A DNA stretch of 46,900 nucleotides from Myxococcales bacterium. GTDB taxonomy: Bacteria > Myxococcota_A > UBA9160 > UBA4427. Below the pieces are notes generated by a model. The model had not been told where the DNA came from. It did not search any database and saw nothing but the letters and a program-made list of their open reading frames with translations. Numbering within the stretch: the first letter of the stretch is position 1; each line of letters begins with the position of its first letter. The position numbers and the translations under genes are program-made. Positions 1 through 7,849 of this stretch are shown in pieces. The stretch is taken from NCBI GenBank assembly GCA_014240165.1, contig JAAZXM010000030.1, forward strand, positions 1-46,900, written 5' to 3'.

Positions 1-448
1 TCTCACCGAGCTCCACCCGCTCGACTTCCAGACGTGCGGCCGCTTCAGCCGTCAGATAGGGATCGTGCACGATCACCTTCATACCGAGCACAGTGAGTTC
101 GGTTTCGGTGGCCGAGATCGGGTCCACCGATTCGATGAATCCCTTGAGTTCGTTCCTGAAAACGACTCGCGTCGCCGTTCCGGTTGTCCCGTTGGAGTCG
201 AAGCTCCCCTCGACGCGCACCACCTGACCCAGGGGGCGATTCGCTTCGTCGAGATCACCGCCCACGATCTCCGCACCGTCGGTCGAAAATTTCGTGCCGT
301 TGACGAACACACTGCCGAATTGCGTGATCGGGCCCTGGGCGAAGCCCGCGGTCGGCGGCGGTGTATAGGGCCCCCCGACATCACCGCAGGCGAAAGCCGC
401 GGCAAGAACGATGAATACGAAAGCACGCATAAAGACAAATTTTTCCAC
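1..448 (-). CDS. DUF5666-type lipoprotein (3' end cut by window edge)
   Basis: The minus-strand frame is open from GTG at 448 to the left edge, 149 codons. The GTG follows an AGAGGA ribosome-binding sequence about 8 bases away; an ATG at 430 is the alternative but has none. The N-terminus is a short hydrophobic stretch ending in AAFAC, a plausible lipobox, so the product is probably an exported lipoprotein. After it comes the pattern GPITQFGSVFVNG, then LGQVVRVEGSF and LKGFIESVD, which is the small beta-barrel pattern I associate with DUF5666. Function is unknown; the family is usually a secreted or periplasmic OB-like barrel repeated in tandem. The C-terminus lies outside the window, so the number of repeats is unknown. 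It is separated from the upstream acyltransferase gene by 261 bases holding a palindrome, so it is probably its own transcription unit. Confidence 0.75.
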   Translation of the reverse strand, partial: MEKFVFMRAFVFIVLAAAFACGDVGGPYTPPPTAGFAQGPITQFGSVFVNGTKFSTDGAEIVGGDLDEANRPLGQVVRVEGSFDSNGTTGTATRVVFRNELKGFIESVDPISATETELTVLGMKVIVHDPYLTAEAAARLEVERVELGE

Positions 449-587
449 TGACTGATCCTCTTCTTCAGGTTGGTTCGGGAAATTTTCCTGATTGCTCAAA
501 GCGCCTGTACCCGGCTCGCATCTCATCTCATCGAAAGCCTCGGGGAGCACGGTCGTGCAGCCACCGGATCGTATTTTCGAAGAGACA

Positions 588-616
588 ATAAACGGGTGCA
601 TTTGCACCCAGTTTAT
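588..616. promoter_or_regulatory. 28-bp imperfect palindrome, operator or terminator candidate
   Basis: The arms GGGTGCA (594-600) and TGCACCC (603-609) are perfectly complementary around TT, and ATAAAC/GTTTAT extends the symmetry with one bulged A at 610. It sits between the stop of the acyltransferase gene and the start of the DUF5666 lipoprotein gene, about 140 bases upstream of the latter. No run of T follows on the minus strand, so an operator is as likely as a terminator. Confidence 0.4.
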
Positions 617-709
617 ATCTCTTCTTTCGGAGGAATGACAGCAGAACCTTAGAAATGAGGGTTTTTCCACCCTTCACCTTAAGCGCTTCAGGTCAGGTCC
701 AGACCCGGT

Positions 710-1453
710 CTATTCCCGAGAGGTTCCAGCGAGGACTTCCTCGAAAACCGATTCGACCTCGGCGACCTGAGACTTGAGCGCTTCGGGGCTCCAGCGGGTC
801 GTGTCGATCGGTGGCTGCACGCTGACATGGACCGGGCCCGCCCTCATCACCCGGCCGCCGCGCGGAAGCACCCGGGCCGCATCGTGGATCACGATGGGAA
901 CCACCGGCACCCCCGCTTCGAGCGCAAGACGAAAGGCTCCCGTTTTGAAGTGTCCGATGCGGATCCCAAGGCTGCGTGTTCCCTCCGGCGCGATGGCGAC
1001 GGCCACCCCTTCACGAAGACGATCGAGACCCGCCTCCAGACTCCGGCGCGCGGCAGGACCATCGCCGCGATCCAAAAAGATCGTTCCTGCCAGGGCGAAG
1101 GCCGGACCCAGCAGCGGATTTCGCCGGATCTCACTCTTCGCCACCCCGACGAAATCCCTGCGCAAGAGCGCACAAATCAGGATCGGGTCGATCCCACTCT
1201 GGTGGTTGATCACAAAGACCGCCGGACGCATTTCCAGAAATTCCGCGCCCGTCACCCGCAGATCGATCCCCGCCGCGCGGATGCCCAGATCACCCCATAG
1301 CCGGATTGCGCGGTTGAGGGCGCGACGCCGATTTCCGCCGAACAACGCGGTCAGGCCGCCCACCAGAAGACCAGGCAAGATCGCAGCCAGAGCGGCCAGC
1401 GTGCGCAGGACATCAGCCAGGCCAGGCTTTCGGATCGGGAAAGGCTCGTTCAC
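710..1453 (-). CDS. plsC: 1-acyl-sn-glycerol-3-phosphate acyltransferase family protein
   Basis: 247 residues, the usual size of PlsC/LPLAT proteins, which move an acyl chain onto lysophosphatidic acid or related lysolipids at the inner membrane. Motif I NHQSGID is at residues 83-89 (the His/Asp catalytic pair), and motif III EGTRS at 157-161. An N-terminal hydrophobic segment (about 13-38) is a membrane anchor. It is the last gene of a minus-strand run, 67 bases after the triple phosphatase-like gene, so it may acylate a lipid or glycolipid made by this envelope operon rather than serve as the housekeeping enzyme. The symbol is by family only; the exact acceptor cannot be read from the sequence. 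Confidence 0.9.
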   Translation of the reverse strand: MNEPFPIRKPGLADVLRTLAALAAILPGLLVGGLTALFGGNRRRALNRAIRLWGDLGIRAAGIDLRVTGAEFLEMRPAVFVINHQSGIDPILICALLRRDFVGVAKSEIRRNPLLGPAFALAGTIFLDRGDGPAARRSLEAGLDRLREGVAVAIAPEGTRSLGIRIGHFKTGAFRLALEAGVPVVPIVIHDAARVLPRGGRVMRAGPVHVSVQPPIDTTRWSPEALKSQVAEVESVFEEVLAGTSRE

Positions 1454-1520
1454 TCCGCGGAGGGTAACCCCGGGACCCGCCTCGGGCCGGTCGCTCCGCT
1501 ACCCGACCCGCGGGTTCGGC

Positions 1521-2993
1521 TCAGGGCGAAAGCGTGTCCGATCGAGCCACCCGAGGAGGAATGGCGGGCCCCATCACATCGGCCACCCGCTGGCTGAGCG
1601 TCTCAACCTCCGGCCCATAGAGATACCAGGGGCCTCCCAAAGCGATCAATTCGAGCAGGTCTTCCGCGCTATCCACCGCATGCCAGCTCAGCCCCTCGCC
1701 CCCGCTCAATCGGCGGTCGGCTCGCGCCACTGCGTCCCCGGCATCGCCCAAGTAGACGAAACCTCGGATTCCGCGTCGCCACAGCACACCGGCGAATTCA
1801 TCCCTGCGCGGGCGCGGTCCCGCCGCCACGTTCGGCGCGATCACCTTGGCTGGACCGGCCGACAGGGGTTCCTGAAAGAGTGAAGGGGGAAGAGGCGCGA
1901 GTCCCGAGCGAAGAGCCTGGACAAAGGCTTCCGCCGAGGGCGAACGACCCGAATCCAGGGAGAGAAAAGCGTGCACGATCTTGGACCCGGGAATCCGCTG
2001 AACTCGCTTTGCCACCTCGAGCGCCCGCTCCGCGTCGTAGGGATCGATGGGAATGGGCAGGAGCGAGAGCGGCAAGCCGTTGCCTTCCAGAAGCCGTCGC
2101 TCCTCCTCGATCCAGACGCGGTCTTCCGGGCTCGCCGGGTCGAGGATGGAAACCACCTGCCCAGCCAATCCCGGGAGCACATAGCTGATGAACTCGCTTC
2201 TCACCGGATGCGGGGTGATGAAGATGCCTTCATCGGCCAGCACCACTTCTCCCCTTTCCCATTGGAGCCCTGCTCTGAGCCTGCGGCTTTCCTCGTGGCG
2301 ACTGAGCGCGGGCATCGATGCGAGTTCTTCCTCTGGTTTGAACTCGCCAATCCAGCGCTTGACCAATCGCACCCGATCCCTGCCCAGCAGACAGTGCACG
2401 TAATAGCGACCCGTATTCCCGCCAGCGATCTCCTCGATCCGGGCCAGGGCTTCCAGGTTGTCGCTCAACCAGGGCAGCATGGGAACGTGGATGAACTCGA
2501 GGCCGAAACTCGTCACGGCTCTCCGCTCCTCGCCGATCAGGCGGGTCTCGAAGGGAATCACCGCCGGGTGCAGGAGCGAAATCACGCCCGTATACCCTTC
2601 AGCGGCCAGTTCGGACAAGCGTGACTCGCTCGGGTAGGCACCGAAGGTAAAGCGGGCGCCGACGAAGCTCTCCTCCACGGAGACGGTCTCCGCGCGCTGA
2701 AACCACCAGCCCGCGCAGACGACCGCCAGCAGAAGGCCCAAGACCAGGGGCCCGAAGCGTAGGGCGGGGTGAGAAGCTCGAACGACCACCCCGGACAGCC
2801 ATCCAGCCAGGAGCGCCGAGACCACGATCAACCCCACCACCACAGCCCGGACCGCGGCCGCTTCTGAAGCCTCTGAGATTTCCCCCGACCGTGCCGTTTC
2901 GGTCAGCCAGCGGACCGGGCCCAGGAGAACAAGGGTCCCCAGTGCAAATCCGATACACCCGCCTAGAAATACAAAGGCCGAGAACTTTCTCAT
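1521..2993 (-). CDS. membrane protein with three dual-specificity-phosphatase-like repeats, only the first intact
   Basis: 490 residues. Three hydrophobic segments (about 5-28, 47-70, 80-97) precede a soluble part made of three related units. Unit 1 starts near GAYPSESRLSEL (118-129) and carries HCLLGRDR at 200-207, a full Cys-X5-Arg phosphatase loop. Unit 2 starts near ITPHPVRSEF (259-268) and has HAFLSLDSGR at 341-350, where the catalytic Cys is Ala and the loop is lengthened. Unit 3 (about 389-490) starts like the others (VAAGPRPRRDEF) but its loop region is only WYLYGP. The known family removes phosphate from protein, lipid or sugar substrates; here one active and two decoy domains are inferred. 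It lies 10 bases after the YaiO-like gene in the polysaccharide operon. The substrate is unknown. Confidence 0.75.
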   Translation of the reverse strand: MRKFSAFVFLGGCIGFALGTLVLLGPVRWLTETARSGEISEASEAAAVRAVVVGLIVVSALLAGWLSGVVVRASHPALRFGPLVLGLLLAVVCAGWWFQRAETVSVEESFVGARFTFGAYPSESRLSELAAEGYTGVISLLHPAVIPFETRLIGEERRAVTSFGLEFIHVPMLPWLSDNLEALARIEEIAGGNTGRYYVHCLLGRDRVRLVKRWIGEFKPEEELASMPALSRHEESRRLRAGLQWERGEVVLADEGIFITPHPVRSEFISYVLPGLAGQVVSILDPASPEDRVWIEEERRLLEGNGLPLSLLPIPIDPYDAERALEVAKRVQRIPGSKIVHAFLSLDSGRSPSAEAFVQALRSGLAPLPPSLFQEPLSAGPAKVIAPNVAAGPRPRRDEFAGVLWRRGIRGFVYLGDAGDAVARADRRLSGGEGLSWHAVDSAEDLLELIALGGPWYLYGPEVETLSQRVADVMGPAIPPRVARSDTLSP

Positions 2994-3003
2994 TGGACTC
3001 TGC

Positions 3004-4236
3004 TCAGAACAAATAGTCGAGGCCGAGGCGGAAAAAGATCCCGTCGCGATTTCTTCCGTTCGATAGGTTTTCTCGCTCGATCCCCAAGGTGGACTTCAAG
3101 ATCAGACTGTCCCGAACTCGGCGATTATACGATACCTGTACGCTGCTTGAGTCAAGATCCGATGCCGTATCAACCAGGTCCGATCCCAGATCGTCGCCGG
3201 CGCCCGCCGAGAGTTCCATGTATTCGTATCGGCCGTTGAAGAAGCGGCGAATCCGCACCCGGCCCGAAAAGGAATCCCCCGAGTCCTTCGTCACGAACTG
3301 CGGGCGAACCTCGATCCAGTACTTTCCGATATAGCGAGCGACGGAGCCGGTAACGATGGTGACCGCGCCAGAGTCGAATTCGAGTCGCCTGAAGCCAAAC
3401 GACGCCTCCCAGCCTTTACGAAAATTCCGATAGAGTTCGGCCCCGTAGCGAATCTCCGGAAAGAGGTCGTTTCCGGAAACCCCGAAATTCAGGTACGCGT
3501 ACATCTGGTCGCCGACTTCCGGGTAGGAGTCGACCTCGAACTGCACATCGGTCTGTCCAAATCTCTCCGCCACGTTGAGCCGCGGGATGATCGAACCCCA
3601 GCCAAATTCCCGGCGATAGGAGATGCTCGTCATCGCCCAGGGCTCTGTGGAATCGTTGAACCATTCGCGGCGGTAATCCGCAGTCAGCTTGTTCTTCTGG
3701 GTATCCTCGAGCAGCAGCCGATAGAATTTGCGCTTTTCGTAATCATCGGGGTCGGCGACCACCGCTTCCTTGGCAGCCGCCAAGGCCTCCTCGGCGAGGC
3801 CGAGTTTGCTGAGCGCCCGAGCGCTCGCCACCAGGAGGTTCGAGTTTCCCGGGCGCAATTCGAGGCCCTGCTTCGCCAACTCCCGGGCAATCTCTGGCCT
3901 GCCCGACCAGACTTCCACATCGATCAAGGCTCGGCGCGCATCGGCATCCCTCGGATTGGCATCGACCACTTCGGAAAGGAGCTTCCGCGCCTGATCGTAA
4001 TTGCCCTCCCAGGCATTGATCCTGCCCAGCAGGGTTTTGGTTTCGCTTGCCCCAGGGTCCTCGGAAAGAATTTCGAGGCAGAGCGCGCTCGCCTCCGCGC
4101 GGCGGCCTTCGAAAGCCAGCGCGCGCGCCTCCCTGAAGCGCTCGGAAATCGAGGCTTGCCCCTCGTGTTCTGCCGCCCCAAGCGGCGCCGCCGAAAAGAT
4201 CCAGGCAATCGCCGCCATGACCAGCACGCGCTTCAT
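3004..4236 (-). CDS. YaiO-like outer-membrane beta-barrel protein with N-terminal TPRs
   Basis: 410 residues. A signal peptide ends near PLGAA (residues 17-21). Residues 30-175 are helical TPR-type repeats (LLGRINAWEGNYDQAR, RALIDVEVWSGRPEIAR, ARALSKLGLAEEAL). The C-terminal 220 residues alternate hydrophobic and polar residues and end in a terminal Phe (GLDYLF), the outer-membrane barrel signature. This TPR-plus-barrel layout is that of YaiO-family proteins, which in Escherichia coli sit beside the glycosyltransferase gene yaiP. Here too the upstream gene is a family 2 glycosyltransferase, overlapping by ATGA at 4233-4236, so the pair is translationally coupled. Likely role: an outer-membrane partner in handling the polysaccharide made by that enzyme; no substrate is visible. 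Confidence 0.82.
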   Translation of the reverse strand: MKRVLVMAAIAWIFSAAPLGAAEHEGQASISERFREARALAFEGRRAEASALCLEILSEDPGASETKTLLGRINAWEGNYDQARKLLSEVVDANPRDADARRALIDVEVWSGRPEIARELAKQGLELRPGNSNLLVASARALSKLGLAEEALAAAKEAVVADPDDYEKRKFYRLLLEDTQKNKLTADYRREWFNDSTEPWAMTSISYRREFGWGSIIPRLNVAERFGQTDVQFEVDSYPEVGDQMYAYLNFGVSGNDLFPEIRYGAELYRNFRKGWEASFGFRRLEFDSGAVTIVTGSVARYIGKYWIEVRPQFVTKDSGDSFSGRVRIRRFFNGRYEYMELSAGAGDDLGSDLVDTASDLDSSSVQVSYNRRVRDSLILKSTLGIERENLSNGRNRDGIFFRLGLDYLF

Positions 4237-5675
4237 CGCGACGGTTTCCCCGAATCCGAGGCCGGGAGAAAACGGATGCGGGTCATATCACCCCAGGTCC
4301 GGTGGCGCATCAGGAGGTCCCAAACCGCCTTGATCTTGAATAGGGACAGCGCCTGCCTGTAGCCGAGGTTCTCTGCCAGGCTGAAGACAAGCAATTTGGC
4401 CACGTCGAGCCAGTTGGGATAGCGACGGAACCAGACCTCTTCCAGCAGCACGGCAGCAGCCGAGAGAAAGACGCCGTAGAAAACCGAGACCGCAAGAAAA
4501 AGAACAAGATATTCCTGGTCCAGGGAGCCCAAGATGAAAGAAACCACGATGGCGAGATAGCCAAGGGTCTCGATGAAGGGACCGATCATCTCGAAGAGCA
4601 GGAAATAGGGCATGACGAAGAGCCCGACTCTTCCGTAACGGGGATTGAAGAGCATGGTGCGCTCGCTCCAGAGTGTCTGGATCAACCCCCGATGCCACCG
4701 CGCGCGCTGACGAGCCAGGTCGCCAAACGTAGTAGGCACCTCGGTCCAACAAACGGGATCCGGAACGAACGCCATGCGAAAGCGCTTTTTCTCCTCCCGA
4801 AGCATTCTCCGCATGCGCACGACGAGTTCCAGGTCTTCGCTGTCGGTCGTGCCGCTATAGCCTCCGGCCCGAATCACTGTCTCTTTTCGATAGACCCCGA
4901 AAGCGCCCGAGATGATCAGAAGGGATTGAATCGCATTCCAGCCAAGGCGACCGGCGAGGAAACCGCGCAGGTATTCCACCGCCTGAAGAATCGGAAGCCC
5001 CTGACCCGGAAGAGCGATGCTCTTCACGACACCGTCTTCGACGCGGCATCCGTTGATGATGCGAACAATCCCGCCTGCCGCGACTGTCTCTTCCGGATGG
5101 GTAATAAAAGGAGTCACAACCCGGAGAAGAGCATCTTCTTCGATGATCGAATCGGCGTCGATCGAGCAGATCAGGGGATAACGACTGATATTGATCGCCG
5201 CATTCAGCGCATCGGGCTTCCCTCCCGGCTCCTTGTCCACGAGGATCAGGTTGGGATGGGAAAGGGACCCGTAAACCGAACGTACGGGCCGGGTCTCGAG
5301 AGATCTCTTGGCCACTCGGTCGACCTTGCGGAGGCCGTAGGTCGAAGCCAGAACATCGAGTGTGTGGTCGGTGGATCCATCGTTGACAACGATGACTTCG
5401 AACTCTGGGTAATTGGCCCGAAGCAACGAACGAATCGTCTCAACGATAGTGAGCTCTTCGTTGCGGGCCGCAACGATCACCGAAATCGGTAGGGTCAGGT
5501 CTGATTCCAGGATCTGCTGGGAATCCGAGAAAAAATTCTCGCGCGCCATTCGAAGAGCAGCCGCCATGCTGAGCACGAAGAGCATCAGGTAAATGGAGTT
5601 CAGCGAGACGAAATAAAAGATGATGAAATTATTGAAAGCAAGGATCGCATCGATCAGCCACTGCAGGTTCGTCAT
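4233..5675 (-). CDS. membrane family 2 glycosyltransferase (processive, PgaC/BcsA/YaiP-like)
   Basis: 480 residues from the ATG at 5675, chosen because it overlaps the stop of the upstream HEAT gene (ATGA at 5672-5675); the frame stays open upstream but that stretch lies inside the HEAT gene. Two N-terminal hydrophobic segments flank a cytosolic GT-A domain with NDGSTD at 98-103, DAD at 173-175, the ED acceptor site in TDSEDLE (277-283) and the processive signature QRARW (323-327). Further membrane segments follow. This is the catalytic architecture that polymerises a beta-linked sugar chain from a nucleotide sugar while extruding it. The sugar is unknown. The flanking YaiO-like barrel and HEAT protein suggest a dedicated exopolysaccharide system. 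Confidence 0.9.
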   Translation of the reverse strand: MTNLQWLIDAILAFNNFIIFYFVSLNSIYLMLFVLSMAAALRMARENFFSDSQQILESDLTLPISVIVAARNEELTIVETIRSLLRANYPEFEVIVVNDGSTDHTLDVLASTYGLRKVDRVAKRSLETRPVRSVYGSLSHPNLILVDKEPGGKPDALNAAINISRYPLICSIDADSIIEEDALLRVVTPFITHPEETVAAGGIVRIINGCRVEDGVVKSIALPGQGLPILQAVEYLRGFLAGRLGWNAIQSLLIISGAFGVYRKETVIRAGGYSGTTDSEDLELVVRMRRMLREEKKRFRMAFVPDPVCWTEVPTTFGDLARQRARWHRGLIQTLWSERTMLFNPRYGRVGLFVMPYFLLFEMIGPFIETLGYLAIVVSFILGSLDQEYLVLFLAVSVFYGVFLSAAAVLLEEVWFRRYPNWLDVAKLLVFSLAENLGYRQALSLFKIKAVWDLLMRHRTWGDMTRIRFLPASDSGKPSR

Positions 5676-6910
5676 TGACGCGCTTCCAGTGTCGCTTGAT
5701 CCCTGCTCAGCATATGGGAGAGAAACGCGCGAATCTGGAGATCGGCATGTTCCTCGGCCAGATCGGTGAGGCGTCCGCATTGGCCGGACTCGATGACCTG
5801 ATCCACGAAATTTCGGGAGCGTGCCCGCCTTCGGTTGGAGGCATCGAGCAGGTCACCCACACGCTCATCCACCACCCCCGCCTCCTCCAACATGAAGACA
5901 GCCTGGTGGCGTGCGTAGGCGTCGCTGTCGTCCAGCATGGACTCGAGCGCGGAAAGACCTTCGAGCCCCATCGAGCGCAGCGACTCGGCGGCATTGGCGC
6001 GCACCCACCATTCGGAGTCGCGCAACGCGTTGCAGAGTTCCGGGATCGCAGGCGCATAACGGAGCTTTGCCAGGGATTTCGCCGCAACGGCCCGGACCGG
6101 CCACTGGGGATCGCCCAGGGCCTCGACCAAACGCGGCCCGGCGAAAAGGTCTCCGATCGCCCCCAACGCCTTGGCGGCGCGGGACCGAACGTTGCGGTCG
6201 GCATCCCCCAATCTTTCCCGGAGCCAATCTCCAACCTCCCGGGTTCCCACCGCGGCGACTACATCCAGAGCCGCCACCCGGGCACGGGGGGCGAATTGGT
6301 CGAAACTCTCGATGATGGCCTGAAGGATATCCGGCCCGCGAGCGACCAGAACATTCGCAATACGAATGGTTGAAAACCGATCCGGGCGGTTGAGGGTCAA
6401 AACCAGGGTGGGCATGACCGAAGCGTCGCCGATTCTCCCGAGCGCGCGTACCGCGCGAAAACGGACTTCGGCGTTCTCATCCTCCAATGCCTTGAGCAGA
6501 GCATCCTGGGCCCGGGCGGCACCCGCCAACCCCAGATTTTCGGCCGCCCTTGCCCGATGCCACCAGCCCCTGCGCTCAAGTTGGGCAAGGTAGGCACTCA
6601 CCAGGCCGAGTTCCTCGAAGGCCGCCTTCAGCCGCCCTGCTTCCTCGCCAGTACTCAACAGAATACGGCGAAGCAGCAGATCCTCGACAAGGGGGCGATC
6701 GCGCTTACGAACCCCGTCGCCCAGCGCGGCGCTGACACCGATTCGCTCGCCGCGAAGATAGGCCTCAAGCCGCCGGGCAAGCACTCGCTGGCGACGGCCC
6801 CAACGCAATGTGCGGCGATCCGAGCGCGCTTTGCTGACGATCACAAGCAATGCGACGACCCCGGTCACAATGCCAATCGCAGAGGCAACTATGAACAGCG
6901 CTTGATTCAA
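5672..6910 (-). CDS. membrane-anchored HEAT-repeat protein
   Basis: 412 residues. One N-terminal membrane segment (about 5-25) is followed by a basic linker and a long alpha-solenoid. From about residue 115 onward HEAT units of about 31 residues repeat, with cores such as ARAAENLGLAG, VRFRAVRALGRIGD, VRSRAAKALGAIGD, VRAVAAKSLAKLR, VRANAAESLRSMG and ARHQAVFMLEEAG. HEAT solenoids bind partner proteins and have no catalysis of their own. The gene is the first of the operon and overlaps the glycosyltransferase start, so a role in tethering or activating that enzyme at the inner membrane is likely (inference from position). Confidence 0.85.
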   Translation of the reverse strand: MNQALFIVASAIGIVTGVVALLVIVSKARSDRRTLRWGRRQRVLARRLEAYLRGERIGVSAALGDGVRKRDRPLVEDLLLRRILLSTGEEAGRLKAAFEELGLVSAYLAQLERRGWWHRARAAENLGLAGAARAQDALLKALEDENAEVRFRAVRALGRIGDASVMPTLVLTLNRPDRFSTIRIANVLVARGPDILQAIIESFDQFAPRARVAALDVVAAVGTREVGDWLRERLGDADRNVRSRAAKALGAIGDLFAGPRLVEALGDPQWPVRAVAAKSLAKLRYAPAIPELCNALRDSEWWVRANAAESLRSMGLEGLSALESMLDDSDAYARHQAVFMLEEAGVVDERVGDLLDASNRRRARSRNFVDQVIESGQCGRLTDLAEEHADLQIRAFLSHMLSRDQATLEARQ

Positions 6911-7221
6911 CTGAAGACCCGAACCGACACGCGAGACCGCTCCTGGGGGCGCGCACTCTATGGAACGGTCTCGATCCGCATGAAAGGAAGAAGGGCTGGC
7001 CCCTGCGCGATGGTGACGCGCCTGACTCAGGCGTCAAGCAAATTCGCCGGTACAAGGAAAGGGAACCCGACGAATACTCGCGATTGGATCGAAGCGTTCT
7101 CCGAAGCCTTCGGCCTCCCCGCGGGCCGAATCGGCTTCGAAAAGCCGACCCGGCGCTCACGCCGGGAGTTCTCAAACGGGGCGGACTCGTCCTTTTCGGG
7201 CGGGCCTCCGCGAGCCAGCGA
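6911..7221. other. intergenic region with three strong inverted repeats
   Basis: 311 bases between the small secreted protein gene and the HEAT gene, both on the minus strand. It should carry the promoter of the HEAT-glycosyltransferase-YaiO operon. I see three inverted repeats: CGCCTGA-C-TCAGGCG near 7019-7033, and the two abutting hairpins listed separately at 7131-7166. No convincing -35/-10 pair stands out. Confidence 0.5.
7131..7166 (-). terminator. two abutting perfect 7-bp hairpins, probable terminator
   Basis: TCGGCTT-CGAA-AAGCCGA (7131-7148) is followed without a gap by CCCGGCG-CTCA-CGCCGGG (7149-7166). Both stems are perfect with 4-base loops. They lie 55 bases past the stop of the small secreted protein gene at 7222, the right place for an end of transcription, though there is no T run. 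They could also form in RNA of the other strand. Confidence 0.45.
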
Positions 7222-7536
7222 TCAGCGTTGGCCGAACGCCAGGGTCTCTTCCGGGCGGAATTGGCCTGCGAGTTCCGTTCGCTGCTCGGCGGGCTCAGCC
7301 TGCTTCGCGTTGGCAACCACATCCGCGATTTCCACGCGCATGGCCGCGATCAGATCGCCACGGAGAGAGTCGGACAGGCCGACTCGCAGTTCTTCCACCA
7401 CCCGCGCCGGGCTCTGGGCAATCGGCGTCTCGCCGGCCCCCGCACCCGGTCCGGCGTGTGCTGTCGTCGCTCCGGCGAGAAAAACCCCAACTGCGCCGAG
7501 AAAAATATACCTTTTGGCTCGCTTAGCCCTACCCAC
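7222..7536 (-). CDS. small secreted protein of unknown function
   Basis: 104 residues from a GTG at 7536 that has AGGAG 8 bases upstream. Residues 1-28 form a clear signal peptide (basic start, hydrophobic core, cleavage after AHA). The mature part of about 76 residues is hydrophilic, with a helical stretch LRVGLSDSLRGDLIAAMRVEI and no Cys. I recognise no family. It follows the haemagglutinin-like gene at 313 bases on the same strand and may be the last member of the surface module or an independent gene. A GGAACC element at 7586-7591, like that before the ECF sigma gene, lies about 50 bases upstream, but the matching -10 is poor. Confidence 0.6.
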   Translation of the reverse strand: MGRAKRAKRYIFLGAVGVFLAGATTAHAGPGAGAGETPIAQSPARVVEELRVGLSDSLRGDLIAAMRVEIADVVANAKQAEPAEQRTELAGQFRPEETLAFGQR

Positions 7537-7849
7537 GGTCTCTACTCCTATTCCTATTTTCTGTTTCGCTCTGTTTTGAAGTCGAGGTTCCTAACGGCAT
7601 CCAGCCAAAGCAGTTGAGCGAAGAAATGGGGAATAATGAGTCGCGACGAAACAAAATCGGCGCGTGCGCGGCTTCGGTTGAAATCCCGACGCCAAACGCA
7701 GGACGGACTCGCGCGACCCGGATGCAAGTGCCGAATGACTCCCAGTGGCGGCCGCCCGAACCCGCCGCGGCCCGCGGAATCCAGCGGACCGCAGACTCGC
7801 ACCTCTGCGGCGGAACCGGTGCGTTTCACTTAGCTTGAAGGAAACGCCT
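7537..7849. other. intergenic region after the haemagglutinin-like gene
   Basis: 313 bases. Reading frames here have no coding look (Arg-rich antisense-type translations). CCGCAG (7789-7794) pairs with CTGCGG (7805-7810) to give a hairpin 40 bases past the stop of the haemagglutinin-like gene, a weak terminator candidate without a T run. Nothing else stands out. Confidence 0.4.

Noticed and set aside
774..1883. 369-residue plus-strand frame across the PlsC and phosphatase genes
   Set aside because: Arg/Pro/Ser-rich translation without motifs, antisense to two genes with clear active sites.
7554..7829. 91-residue minus-strand frame in the gap after the haemagglutinin-like gene
   Set aside because: No signal, domain or ribosome-binding site; composition typical of noncoding GC-rich frames.
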